From Hippopus hippopus (lineage: Eukaryota; Mollusca; Bivalvia; Cardiida; Cardiidae): a stretch of DNA of 64,000 bases. The stretch's first letter is position 1; each line of letters opens with the position of its first letter. Made by a program: the position numbers and the translations under genes. Positions 36,120 through 47,746 of the stretch are shown here, piece by piece. The notes under the pieces were generated by a model. That model was not told the origin of the DNA and did no database searches. It was given only the letters and a program-made list of their open reading frames with translations. The DNA is taken from contig OX328105.1 of NCBI GenBank assembly GCA_946811185.2, positions 36,335,394 to 36,399,393 on the forward strand, read 5' to 3'.

Positions 36120-36330
36120 TCCAACCTTAACTTTTTGCCAGATTACAAAATTTTGGACATGTCTAATTTGAAAGCATTTGCAGACGACAAATGAAATGCA
36201 ACTGAAATGAGGAGACTTGTTTTTCCTGGGGAAATGAGAAAATGTGACATATACTTACCGGTAGTTTCTTCTTTGTTCACAATGTTTTCGGAAGTATGGA
36301 TATTCCCCAGGTTAGTGAAAACTTAGGATT
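36120..36330 (+). mobile_element. TTAA hairpin MITE, remnant, with a repeated flank
   Basis: TTAACTTTTTGCC and GCATTTGCAGACGACAAAT mark the left half. The right part (about 36298-36425) resembles 35738-35870, a direct repeat of about 125 bases. Confidence 0.45.
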
Positions 36331-36482
36331 CAGCAATACTAGCATTTGTCACAGATAATTAAATAACTCCATACTTCTAGTGGCTTATTGAGCTATACAT
36401 ACTAAATATACTTTGGTGGTAGAAGAAGCTCACAGCTTTCATATTCAAATACATTAATTTCACTTTAGCATTTTTCTTGCAG

Positions 36483-36654
36483 GTTTGTACAGTTCACAGC
36501 TGATTTGGTCTTTAATATTCCAAGTTTTCAAGCCCAGCATCAGTTTTATACTAGCACACTTTATGCAGAATTACAAAACCATCTTCAATGTCATTCTTCT
36601 GTTCACAGGATGCATCACAACTGTATGTTGACAGCTCTTGAAACCATGTTTTGA
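36483..36654 (+). CDS. Possible terminal coding exon, unidentified
   Basis: A strong acceptor (AGCATTTTTCTTGCAG) ends at 36482. After one carried base, 56 codons are open to TGA at 36652-36654. The composition is protein-like (F, Q, H, L, with spaced cysteines; ends ALETMF) rather than low-complexity. I do not recognise the family and found no partner exon upstream with confidence. It lies between two transposon remnants, so a captured or decayed exon is possible. Confidence 0.3.
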
Positions 36655-36779
36655 AGTGTTTGTGCTGTCACAATACATATCTGGAAAAAAAATATAGAAC
36701 CAACTGAATTTCAAATTTCTCCTTTTTACAAAACGTAACATTTTAATTCTTCAGTTGCGTTGCAAAATATGGTTTTATT

Positions 36780-37600
36780 TTCACATGGTTAGACTATAAT
36801 GAGAATTTGTTCAGGATATGGCCAACTATCAGAGATCCAATCATTTTTGACTAATGTGCGGTACCGCGCTTCCACCTTTACTGAAATAACCCCTTTTTAG
36901 GCTGCCATCTTGCAATTAAGACCGAAAATAGCCCACAGTTATCCAACCTTGGCATCGAAAATCACTAGATTTGATTTAAGAACAAAAAGAAATACTTACT
37001 GCTTATAAATATGTCAAAATCTGAACAAATTTATTTCTAAAAATAAATTGAGAATGCTACAACTATCACTAGGGTCCCGCCACATTCACCACATTGGTCC
37101 GCCATTTTGTGATGAAATACCGAAAATAGCCCAGTTTTGAGCCCATAATTACCTAACTTAGGAATCGAAAATCGGCACAAAATTGGCTTTAATACAAGGA
37201 AATGTACTCTATCTCGTGATTTTTACCAACATGTTGCTATTTGGACGCTAATTTATGTACTTAAAAAGTACTTTTGCACGTCACTAAATCCTCCTGCCGA
37301 ACATCCCCTACGGGGCAAACATGATTTTTTAACGCCAAAATAAGCATATAAAACAAAATCTCCGAAAAAAAATTGATGTTACATATATTCTAAGCATGTA
37401 AATATTCGGAAACTTACCTGTTTAGAAGGTCGTATGGGATAACCAAGCAAAATGTTGATTAAAACAGTGACCGTCGTATGCCGAAATTTAAGATGGCCGC
37501 CGTTTTTTCCTTTGCGGTCAATCGAAAAAAGACACTGAATAACCGGAAGTTATACCGCGTTTCCTATCCCTGTATATACGATCCCTGTAAATGGTAACCT
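36780..37600. other. Unassigned CpG-containing segment
   Basis: Contains GGCCGCCG, GCCATCTTGCAATTAAGACCGAAAATAGCCCA-like wording repeated with changes at about 36900 and 37100 (two diverged copies of roughly 180-200 bp), and CCGGAAGT near 37548, which fits an ETS site. No ORF. Confidence 0.4.
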
Positions 37601-37901
37601 AGGCACCAGTCATTTATAAACACAGCCCATATAAGCTTGAGAAACAGCCCCGGCATGAGCCAAGTATGTTGGAGACGTTATTTTTGTTGTCAAAGCCCAG
37701 TTTTCGCTTTGTCTATAGATATTTAGAAAATGTATGTGCAGATTTGCAGTAAACAATAGTATTTTTTTAAAATTAGTTTTGTCCACGTAAAATTATCATA
37801 TCGCTAGAAAATTTGGCGCGATAAATAGGCTTGATTTTACAACATACTTATTGTTAATAGCCATTTTCCGCTTGCTACTCTTCTAGTGGCAGAGTATTTT
37901 T

Positions 37902-39160
37902 GTGGTATTTGTCGAAGACAATACCACTATGAGTTCAATATTGAATTTTGAAGACCATGTATCGTTTTTTGTGCAAAGCCGAAGGAAATAAACCCAATTA
38001 AACTCAATTTTTCTCAGGCAAATGAGCTTTTCGTTAGCACTCAGATATGTAATTGGAAATGGCATGTTAAAATACACTGGGTGAGGCTATCGATCGTTGA
38101 ATTACTAATTTTTGATTGAAAATAGCTTCACTCGCTCATAGCGCAATGATATATACAAAATATGTCTACTGATCGCTTGGTACTGGGCTTTTTCGTTCCA
38201 AAACCAGTTCGTCCCATGGCTTGTTCGTCCCATGATTGCGCGCTACTCCATTTGATTGGCCATGAATATTTATAGATCGAAATAATTGACTGTAATGTTG
38301 GGAATTAAATGTTAAAGGTGGGTATTTAGATTTTTCACATCTCACCAAATTAAAAAAATATATATATCACTGAAATTTATATGTGAAAACAATACAAATC
38401 ATCAATAATTAAAAATCATAAAATTACAAAAAAAAAAATTTTTTTTTATGGTATTCCCTTAAAAGGCTACGTAGCCTCTTAAGGTATTTTTAGATTTCGC
38501 GCCAGAAATCAAAAAAGCATTGTGGGAATGTCAAGTGACTGGCACGTGACTAATGACGGTTAAATTCTATAACATAACAAACACGTAATTATTTTCCATA
38601 ATGTCTTCTTCGGACGCTATGTTTGAAGCTTCGTCTGTGTATTTCCGGTATGTAAATGAGCGAATTGCTCATGTAAAAATAGACCGTGTTTCCCGTCGGT
38701 GTCGACCTGGGCCGTAGTAAATCTCGAATTTCTCTTGTTGTCGGATGGTTTTCGACTACTTGGGTTTTATGAATGAAAATTAAAAGGCTTTAGGAGTATA
38801 AGGATGATTTTTTTGTATTTTTGTAAAATTTTCGTCCCAAAATCTGGAGGGCCACCTTTAACGGTCAAAGATATTTCAAAATCACAGTTTTCAGGTACAA
38901 ACTTAATTTTATTAGATATATTCACATGGTTTCTCTCTCTATCCATCATGCGTCCTACTGTCAAGGGACGTTACTCCTGACTCCTAATGATCATGGGAGA
39001 CCACCAATACACAAATAATCCTAAGTTTGTCATGAGTACTCTCCCTTGAACCAAAAAGGTGTTCATTTGCTTAGTAGGTTGACTTTCAAGCCAATATTTG
39101 AATAACATTTTTTCTTTCAAATTATTAATTCTACACTATGGCTTCCTTGACAAATACCAT
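37902..39160. mobile_element. DNA-element copy b, split by a 542-bp insertion
   Basis: Same sequence as copy a, with the right end mutated to GACAAATACCAT, and interrupted at TTAA (38312-38315). Confidence 0.65.
38316..38857. mobile_element. 542-bp TTAA-flanked insertion
   Basis: TTAA flanks both sides (38312-38315, 38858-38861) and the ends are AGGTGG and CCACCT. Inside is a palindrome around GGCTACGTAGCC (38457-38484). No transposase. The TTAA target suggests piggyBac-type mobilisation, but its ends differ from those of the hairpin MITE. Confidence 0.75.
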
Positions 39161-39322
39161 TTCAGCGTTCTCAAGGCACCGCGTAGTAATATTTATCATG
39201 TAGGCCTACAGGATAGTGATGCGTCATAGCAGACAGGTAGATCTAAAATCTTCGAAGAATATGGCATGCGCTGACAACGTTCGCAATAATAGAGAGCAAT
39301 GTGCCTTTTGACACATAAACTA

Positions 39323-39410
39323 GACAAGACAGCTTTGGTGGATAATACTTTTTACTGGTAAGTCGAGACAAGACAGCTTTGGTAGATAATACTTTTTACT
39401 GGTAAGTCGA
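39323..39410 (+). repeat. 44-bp tandem duplication
   Basis: Two copies of GACAAGACAGCTTTGG...GGTAAGTCGA (39323-39366, 39367-39410) differ by one base, so the duplication is recent. Confidence 0.85.
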
Positions 39411-39412
39411 GG

Positions 39413-39445
39413 CAGGGATCGTATATATGTTATATACGATCCCTG
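39413..39445. repeat. Perfect 15-bp-arm palindrome
   Basis: CAGGGATCGTATATA and its exact reverse complement are separated by TGT. The same arm sequence occurs singly near 35708 and 37570. Confidence 0.85.
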
Positions 39446-39449
39446 GTCG

Positions 39450-39890
39450 AGGGTTGTATTGTCTGGAGCTGATGGCCGTGTACGATTGTTCCGACGCGGT
39501 CCAATGCCAACTGCAGCGCACTGCGTCGTGATCGTTTTGGGCGGATGGGGCTCAGTTATGGTGTGGGCGGTAAATTGCTTACGGGTATCGCGCCCAACTC
39601 GTCATTATATTGAGGGAAATTTAAATGCCCAAAAATATATGAAAAATGTTCTAGGCCCTCATGCTGTCCCCCTGCTTCAAACCCATGACGACGTTACAAA
39701 GGTATGATAATGCCAGAACTAAGGTGGCTTGTGTTAATTTATAGTTTTTACAAAATCATAACATTGATTTCATCGACAACTGGTTCTCAAAAAGGGCGGA
39801 TCTGAGCTAAATAGAACACCTGTGGGATAATCTTGATCGACGTGTTCGTCAACGTCGAAACCCGCAAAACAACGTCAACAACCCACGATC
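39450..39890 (+). pseudogene. Tc1-type transposase remnant
   Basis: The frame at 39459-39707 holds SGADGRVRLFRR, GSVMVWAV and HYIEGNLNAQKY, the middle of a Tc1 transposase. After a gap, another frame at about 39795-39880 reads IEHLWDNLDRRVRQRRNPQ, which includes the third catalytic residue. The N-terminus is absent. No terminal repeats were found. Confidence 0.75.
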
Positions 39891-41194
39891 AGGACTGCAT
39901 GGATCATAGGGGTCCGTAGTTTGACTCCCCTCATCCACAGACTATATATTATAAACAAGGGATTTAACTTTATACAGCCCATTACTCGCCCCCATTCCAA
40001 AAAAAAAACTGTATCTTTTCTAGGGTAACAGTTATTCTCCTTATTCTTTCGACAGCTGAGAGGTAAAACATTTTTCTACAAGAAAAACTCAACTGTTTGT
40101 CAGTGGCTAATGCAGTCTGGCTGCTACAGTCGCTCGAACTTGTAAACTCGCTCAAAACACCATACAATGTTTCGTTTTTTTCAGTTCTTGGATATTCCGC
40201 GTGTGTGCTATTATATCTAGATGAATAATTACAGTACGTGTACGACGGTCAAACTTTCAATAAGCGAAGCCGCCCAGACCTCGTCTGGATTTCACACAAT
40301 ATATTGACATGTACATTAAACAACAACAATATACATGTACAATATGTTACACTCCTTTTGTTTTAAAAAGATATATATATATAAAAAGAAAACGTCAAAG
40401 GCAAAGTGTGCTATAATTGAATGTACATGTATGCCTATTTCCGCAGTGCTACCGATATATACCATTAAGTTGCATAAATTACATTTCCCATTCATCTCAT
40501 GAGAAAGGTGGTTTGACTTTTAGACCAGACCTTGTCACATACTTGTATGTGACATTATCCATGATGCTAGGTGATACAGGGGGTCCTTGAAGGTTCGGCG
40601 CGGTGTTATTAATACCGTTGATTAAATTAGGTGGTGGCTTCTTATTGTTCATGAAAATTCGGTTACGCCTACATGTCCCACCGTGTGATATCTGGATATC
40701 ATATGATCTGTCTGTGTTCTGTTGTTAAACTTTCGCGCGTTCCCGAGTTTTACCGCGGGTTCTTTTGAAACATAACGGTAGATAGCCTCATACGTATAGT
40801 CGATAATTTCCCTTCTTTGTCTTTATAAACGATGGAATCAAGCCGGTGCAGTCAATTTTCAGAATCAATCGGGTGTGACAGCTGTTGGGCAAGTCCAACC
40901 ATCCCAGAGAGGTTTTAAAATCTATTTTTAGCCGCGGGGTCAACAATAGACGGCACAGGTAATTATTGATCGTGTTTCCAACAGACGAATTCAATGGTAG
41001 TTCGTCTTGTTGTTAAACACTGTGGAAAATGGCAAGTAAACAAATTCTTATGGATTTGCTTATGTTTGGTACGCTCAGGAATTAGGAGATGTAGATTTGT
41101 TTGTTTTAAGTTCTAAAACAAGGTTGGAAGATTGTGAGAATCAGACACTGCAAAGCAACATAAATACCTCCTCTTGATGTGACTTTATTAAAAC
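39891..41194. other. No gene seen
   Basis: Unique-looking sequence with a little more CpG than the surroundings; small ORFs are unsupported. Confidence 0.5.
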
Positions 41195-41580
41195 GTTTGC
41201 TCTGTTTTCAACCGCAAGAAATACCTCACAATTGAAATTACCCGTAGTATGAAAGGATACTGTGCACGTTTCCAATGTTCAAGCCATAAATTTAACATAG
41301 AACTTGGCCGTCGTTTATGTCACTATTGCCTGCATACTCAAGACATTTTAATCTTAGAAGATGAATACCATGCTTTTATCCAATGTCCACAATTTGAGGC
41401 TGAACGTCAATCTTTGTTTCTCACATGGTATTCTGGAAATTTGGACAGGAGAGCATTCCATTCATTTCTAAAATGTCAAAATATAACAATAATATTTCTA
41501 TAAAAAAGTCATGAAATTTGTTTCAGAATTTATGAGATTAAAAGATATAACGGCAAACCAGATCTTTTAAAATGTCATTT
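41195..41580 (+). pseudogene. LINE ORF2 C-terminal fragment
   Basis: The frame through 41503 carries HKFNIELGRRLCHYC, then EDEYHAFIQCPQF, the cysteine/histidine tail typical of non-LTR retrotransposon ORF2 proteins. A TAA at 41501-41503 breaks the frame; related sequence (VSEFMRLKDITANQ) continues in another frame to about 41580. The rest of the element is absent. Confidence 0.72.
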
Positions 41581-41754
41581 TTTTAAAGAATAATTTTTGG
41601 CGGGATAATAAGTCATAGCATAAGGATAACTTTTATCAGATTTTTTCCATAATGATGATGATAATGGCTATTATTATCATCATTGTCATTACTTTCCTTT
41701 TGGTCTCTTTTAATAAATCATAATTATCAAGAAACTTACTTATGGTGAGGATAT

Positions 41755-42311
41755 GGAAGACGGTGATGATGATGATAGTGTTGATGATGATGGATTACCA
41801 TGATGATGATGAATGAGATTGGTACTGATATTATGCTTTTTTTTTTCTATTGCTCTACTCCAAGATTACATTATAGTTATATATTGATGATGATGACACA
41901 TGTTGATGACGATGATTATTGTTATGATGATGAGGATACGGAAGAAGAAGAAGATGATGATGATGATGGTGGTGGTGATGATGATGATCATGATGATGAT
42001 CATGATAGTGTTGATGATAATGGATGATCATGATGATGAAGAATGAGATTGATATTTATATTATGCTTTCTTTTCTATGTTTAAACTCCAAGATTACATT
42101 ACAGTTATATATTGATGATGATGACAGATGATTATGATTATTATCATTTCATTTGTTCTAATGTGAATAAAGGATTTTGATGATGATGATGATGATGATA
42201 TTTTTTTCTATTGCTCTCTAAAATTTAGTACAGTTCTATAGAGTTCATGATGATGATGACGGATGATGATTTTTTATACTCTGAAACAAACGGTTTGACT
42301 TTGATTTTGGG

Positions 42312-42342
<31 letters not shown>

Positions 42343-42425
42343 AAAGAAGAAGGTGATGATGATGAAAATGATGATGGGCTTTAATTTTGGTTTTGATGAT
42401 GATGGTGATGATCTGATAATGCTGA
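41755..42425. repeat. GAT/ATC trinucleotide-rich tract
   Basis: Several GATGAT runs alternate with a repeated unit (ATTATGCTTT, CAAGATTACATTA, AGTTATATATTGATG) seen at about 41835 and 42060. The tract was probably enlarged by duplication. The D- and M-rich ORFs are artefacts of the repeat. Confidence 0.9.
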
Positions 42426-42429
42426 AATA

Positions 42430-43320
42430 CGAACATGATAACGATGAAGATTCAATATTACATAACTCTTTCATGTTTGTATCTTTTTACTTTTTGCCTT
42501 ATATGTGTATTATGGCCCGGTGGCCTTTATTTACAAGAAATGATTAGATTTGATTTGGGCACTGAAACTTTTGAAAACATTGCGGACAAAAAAGCCACTG
42601 TAGCTCCTTTTTGCACAATATATTAGAATTTTCTGTTAAAAAAAGATGGTGATCGTATTTTGTAATTTCTGATATTCAGTTCTTGCTCATTAGGCTAAGG
42701 GTTGCTTTAAGTCAATTTTGAATGAGTCCTTATTTTCCTTTAAAAAAAAAAAGAGAAAAACTGTATGTATTTTTTTTTTTTTTTTTTTAGCTGACCCTTT
42801 ATGTGGTCAGATTTCTCCCTATTATACTCAATGGTCAATATATAACATGCAAATCTATACGTGTACGCTGCTCTAAGCCGGACTTTAATATATTATCTGT
42901 GCGTGACTGTATGACTTTCCAGTAAAATGATGTATATTCTACTATTAAAGAAAGATGTGTGAAATCTAATATGTGATGAATTTTGGACCCATATATGCCT
43001 TTTTCAAAGGCAAATTTTTCAGAAACGAGCACGATGACTCATATTTTTTTTTATTGTAATGTTCTAGAGACATGATAAGCCGGGTATGTGCAAAGTTTTT
43101 AAAAAAAATCTTTCCGTTAGAAACATATGTGATATACTCCATTAAACTGCTATTAAACACATTAACAAAATTCATTTTATCATTGCAAGCCAATTATTTG
43201 CACAAGCAAGTTTCTACAATTAAGTAAGTATGGCTGTTTATCCTATTTATTCTAACATTAACAGTAAGGAAAAATATATAATGCAAATAAAATTAAAACT
43301 AATAAAGAAGTAGGCCTATA
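42430..43320. other. No gene seen
   Basis: AT-rich spacer with homopolymer A and T runs (about 42740-42790). Confidence 0.5.
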
Positions 43321-43323
43321 TAG

Positions 43324-43398
43324 ACCTCTCTCTCGACCTCTCTCTCGACCTCTCTCTCTCTCTCTCTCTGGGGGGGGGGGGGGCGGGGGGGGGGGGAG
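43324..43398. repeat. CT microsatellite followed by poly-G
   Basis: CTCTCTCGAC repeats, then a CT run and a G-rich run of about 27 bases with one C. Strong purine/pyrimidine asymmetry just before the Tc1 element. Confidence 0.92.
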
Positions 43399-43424
43399 GT
43401 GTACTTTTTTTTCTCCCTAATATA

Positions 43425-44921
43425 CTGACGTCCATAAAAAACGCCTCATCGAAAAAGTGTGATAGCTTTGTACATACCTAGAATATATATACCACTTTTT
43501 GCCTACCATAGGATTTTCACTTCTCTAATCTACTGAAGCATGAAATTTCGTGCCAGTCTATTATATTTTCTTCAACCATCGCTCATGGCACCGTTTTGCC
43601 CAGGCGCCCCATGCATTTTCCCCACGTGGTTATGTCGGTCAAAATTACGCATATGTATACAGTAATTGATTTACAATTTTAAGTACTCCAAGCAATATTT
43701 TGAAAACATCAATTTCGAAAATGCCAAGACAAAATAATGAAGAAAGAGCACGCATTTTGGTCATGCTTGAAAGCAGTCTTTCTCAAAGTCACATTGCAAG
43801 ACGCTTTAACGTTGCAAGATCAACAATAGTGCGTCTTGTTCGACGGGTAAACGAAACAGGGAGCTTGTCTGATAGACCCCGACCTGATGCTCCGCGTGTG
43901 ATGTCTCTGCGACAACACAATTTCATCCGTCAACGTCACTTGCGAAACCATTTTGTCACAGCGCAATCCACAACGTCGATGATTATAGGGAATCGTGGAA
44001 GACATGTAAGTCGGAATACAGTAAGGCGACGTCTTCCGGAGCGCGGAATGTTGTGCAGGCGGCCGTACCGTGGTGTTGTGCTGACCGCTACCGGCGGGAA
44101 CGTCGGCAGTGGGCTCAAAACAACATTGAAAGACGTTGGTGTGATGTGGTCTTCAGTGACGAATCCCAATTTAACCTCTCCTGTGCCGACGGACGAGTCC
44201 GCGTTTACCGTCGACGTAATGAACGATAAATTCAAAGTTGTGTTCTGGAGCACAACCGTTTTGGTGGTGGTGGTGGTGGTGGTATAAGGTTTGGGCAGCA
44301 ATAAACCACATTTAGAACTGACGTAGTGGTTATTAATGGTAATTTAAATGCCAGACGGTATGTAAACCAAGTTCTTCGTCCTGTGGTCGTTCCCATGTTT
44401 CAGCAACGCCGTAGCTTTACATTTCAACATGACAATGCGCGCCCCCACATGGCCAGATTTACCAGAAACTTTCTCATGGCCAATAATATTGCCGTGCTGC
44501 CATGGCCTGCTAACTCTCCCGATTGTAACCCAATCGAACACATGTGGGACATCCTTGGACGTCGTTTACGTCGACGTAACCCACAGCCGCAAAACGTCCA
44601 AGAATTGACAAATGTTCTTCGTGAAGAGTGGGCTCGCATTCCACGCTACCTCCTGCGTAATCTGTGTGGGTCCATGGGACGGCGACTGCAGGCACTGATA
44701 GCAAGTCAAGGAGGCCATACACGGTATTGATGAATTTAAGGGGTTGAGTTTATTGAAATGGCTGTTAAATTTGTGTAATATTTAGCTAAACGCTTGTGTC
44801 ATGTGATGTGTGTAGAAATATTGACAAAGTCCATTTTTAAATTACAAAATCATGCATTCGATATTTAATACATGAAATATGACGCGACAGAGGGAGATGA
44901 GGCGTTTCTTATGGACGTCAG
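43425..44921 (+). mobile_element. Tc1/mariner element with intact ends
   Basis: Inverted ends of 26 bp (43425-43450 and 44896-44921, starting CTGACGTCCATAA) differ at one position and are flanked by TA on both sides. Total length 1497 bp, a normal size for Tc1. The transposase inside is broken. Confidence 0.9.
43721..44730 (+). pseudogene. Tc1 transposase (DD34E), disrupted
   Basis: The N-terminal helix-turn-helix pair is present (HIARRFNVARSTIVRLVRR). The frame shifts near 44085; the first catalytic Asp lies in FSDES (44158-44160) in the shifted frame. A TAA interrupts at 44227-44229. A GGT run at about 44264-44283 lies next to two compensating shifts around VWAAINH. The C-terminal part has the second Asp in FQHDNARPH and the Glu in NPIEHMWD, 34 residues apart, so the family is Tc1-like DD34E. 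The element cannot make an active enzyme but its ends could be used by one supplied elsewhere. Confidence 0.9.
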
Positions 44922-45429
44922 TACATATAAGCTGTACATTAAATCAAAAGTAGGCTACATTAAAAAATATTGATATCGTTAGATACTTTTTAATATGGTC
45001 AAGACAAATATGCATATAATATGGTCCGATCCTCGATCATCATTGTCGGAAATGTTCGAGATATCACCATCAAATGAGTGACTCTGCAATAGCACGGTCT
45101 TACCTAGCATTCTTGATATCAGACCTTTGTCACTTACGCTGACTACGGACCGCGGACACCTGACTGCGGACTTTTAAGAGGGGTTGTCTCAAGTTTCAAA
45201 CGGAGGGAAATAACGTCTCTCAAACGTGAACTGTTTTCATGTAATTAAGTATGGACTGTATAGACTGTAGGCCGGAGCTGTGTTAATTCACTCCATTTTA
45301 GATTGAGGTGAAATAGGTAATACAGAAATCATAGTGAGTAGCCGTTTGAAATACAATATAACGATTAAGAATGCGAGAATTGAACGACATGGATAAGAAG
45401 CACATTTTTTTCACATTGTTTGCAGACGG

Positions 45430-45620
45430 TGAAAGATTGATTGATTGAATGGTGTTTTACACCGCTTCTAACATTATTTCAGTCATATCACGGCGACAGC
45501 TCACATATGCATGTATTTCCTAGGTTTTACCTCTACAAGGCTAGGGCTCTGAAGTGTCTTGCCAAAGGACAATCCCACGAAAAACCCAGAGACGGTAAAA
45601 GAGTATGCACTTCATGTGTC
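45430..45620 (-). mobile_element. SINE 3' region, minus strand
   Basis: TTGATTGAATGGTGTTTTACACCGCTTC followed by ACATTATTTCAGTCATATC is the reverse complement of the SINE tail seen at 58430-58460. Confidence 0.6.
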
Positions 45621-46065
45621 TATAAAGCAAAGGATTGATAAAGTACTGCTATGATGAAAAAGAAACTGGTCGACTCATATCAAAGGTTAGTCACGCCCTG
45701 CCAGGTCAATTCTTACAGCCTACATGTATTGTCTTCTGCATAGACTGGGCTTATTCGGGGTTCACACAGAATTTTTGGAACTTTCTCTTCATGAATTCCT
45801 GTTTGGATCTGATAATATCCGCCAGAGACCACAAACTGGATATCAATATGTCGTGAGAAGAGTATCGAACATGTAGTATCGTACCTCAAGTTGCACGAAA
45901 TTATCGGTCTAAATCCCTTGTTGTTAAAGCGGAACTACCTTGAAATAAAAGCAACTTTGTAATTAAATCTGTTTAGTTTTTAACACTGTGAGAAATGGAG
46001 AAGCTTCCCGTATTGAGTAATTACTCAATTTCCTTCAAACCGCCAACAAAACAACAATAATAGCA

Positions 46066-46345
46066 ACCGCCTTGTTGGCCAAACGGTTAGAGCACCGACC
46101 TCTTGAGGGGAATGTCGTGTGTTCGAATCTTGCCTGGTCATACCGAAGACGTGGTTTGCAAATAAAAGTAACGACTTCCCGCCCTTGGCCGTCAAGATTA
46201 CGGAGATAGCACTACGTCTTGCTTTCCAGTGGCAGGATAATGGACTGGGTAAATCCTGTTTAAAAAGTCCAGGTAAACACACGGATAAGTAAATTGTCGC
46301 CGTATATAACTGAAAATTTATTGAAAAGGGCCCTCAACTCTAATT
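46066..46345 (+). mobile_element. tRNA-derived SINE, near full length
   Basis: Head GGCCAAACGGTTAGAGCACC (A box) and GTGTTCGAATC (B box). The tail has CGCCGTATATAACTGAAAAT and a diverged GGGCCCTCAACTC end. The head does not pair into a proper acceptor stem, so it is not a functional tRNA gene. Confidence 0.7.
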
Positions 46346-46639
46346 ACTCACAACAATACCAAAACATTGTCGCTATGTTTTAGAGATAGTTTCATGGTTT
46401 GTATGATTTGTTAGATTTTAACCATGAAGAGAAGTTTTGACGTTATCAATATCCGTTTATTTCACAGAAAATGCCCCCAACAAGAAAAAGACATTTGCTT
46501 TCTATAATGCCAGTGCTGTATTGAGCACTACCAAGCATGTATGATTTTTTTTAAATTGCTTGATTTTTCAGCTGTTTTACCGGACTGAGTAGTTCTTATA
46601 CTTTCACAACCCCTACAATATGCAACATTAAGACTTGGT

Positions 46640-46870
46640 GTTGACGACAGGATAGTGGTGTCCGTGGTTGTGAAGTAGAGCGTCGGCTTTGCAACTATAA
46701 GGTCCCGAGTTTGAGACCCGGGAGCGGGTGTCAACTTTGGGATTTTTCATTGGCCAACACGTTCGGCGCGAGTACTGGTGTAGTTCCCAGAAAGAAGAAT
46801 CGAGAGAGATTAGTATAAGATGTAAGAACTTGTTTCTCAATCGATGTAAAATAAATATGTTTAAACTAAA
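46640..46870 (+). mobile_element. tRNA-like SINE, second type
   Basis: GTGGTTGTGAAGTAGAGCGT and CCGAGTTTGAGACCCGGG resemble A and B boxes. The body is unlike the other SINEs and ends in an A-rich AAATAAATATGTTTAAAC stretch. Confidence 0.5.
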
Positions 46871-47217
46871 CGACAGGATATTTACTGGAGACAACAACGT
46901 GTAAGTGGCGTATTTTCCTCTTTTTCAGAGGATCATCGACAATCCTGTTATAAACAGTGGAGACACCTGAGACATTTATTCATTCAGTCAACATTCTTGA
47001 TGGTCTTGCATATAAACTGTCAGTTCTTATTGTTCAGGGTTCTTTTATTTCTAATGTGCTTGCGACAATAACCTAGCTTGTGTTTTCTATCCACTATACT
47101 TAACGTTTGCGTTTCCTTAGTTAAAGGGACATTTACTCCATGTTTCAACTTTTTGAAAACGATATTCCCATTTCCTGGCTCTCTAAAAATTAGTGGCAAG
47201 ATCTATACGGGAAATTA

Positions 47218-47746
47218 GATATAATCCCATCAGCAGTCGGACCCATTGACGGGACGTTACACCGAATAAACATGCTTGCCTGCGATAGAACCACAAAAAC
47301 AGAAATATTCAGGTCATCGGAGCTGCTGTGTTATGCATTCACAGATAGTGACAAACAGTAATGAAAAAACATTGCTATTGAAAGCAGTTTTCTTTGGCAT
47401 GTGAATGACGCACAACAGCTCGCCTTTTTGGCAAAGAATGACCTTTGGAAGCACTTGACTTCCCTGCTGACTGCAATATACTTGCAGATGAAATATATTC
47501 TAATCGATATCCCCTACTTACAGCTTTAACAGTGGCCCGACTAAAAAAAAGGGGGGAAGGGAACTGCGGAAATGTCGAACGTTCAATCGACACTTGAAAT
47601 CATACAGTGTGACAGTCAAACACGCATTAGCTAGTCTAAAGTCATGCAAAGTAAGTGGCGCGATTTGGAAAAATCCAGGCCACTTCTTCGCAGAACAGTC
47701 AAGATTTCTTGGGGTCATGTCTGTCGACGTAAAGAAATTGGGTTGA
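47218..47746 (+). pseudogene. PIF/Harbinger-type (DDE_4) transposase remnant
   Basis: The plus strand reads PSAVGPIDGT (first Asp at 47248-47250), then HVNDAQQLAFL, then NILADEIYSNRYPLLTA (second Asp at 47487-47489), then RTFNRHLKSYSVTVKHALASLK and GAIWKNPGHF. The order matches the DDE domain of PIF/Harbinger transposases. Frames change at least twice, including at an A8G6 run near 47550. The third catalytic residue, expected in a V-E-H context, is Lys (AAA at 47618-47620). Confidence 0.75.

Noticed and set aside
41800..42474. D-rich, M-rich and H/I-rich ORFs
   Set aside because: Translations of the GAT/ATC trinucleotide repeat in several frames.
46070..46145. tRNA gene
   Set aside because: A and B boxes are present but the acceptor stem does not pair and the sequence continues into a SINE body and tail.
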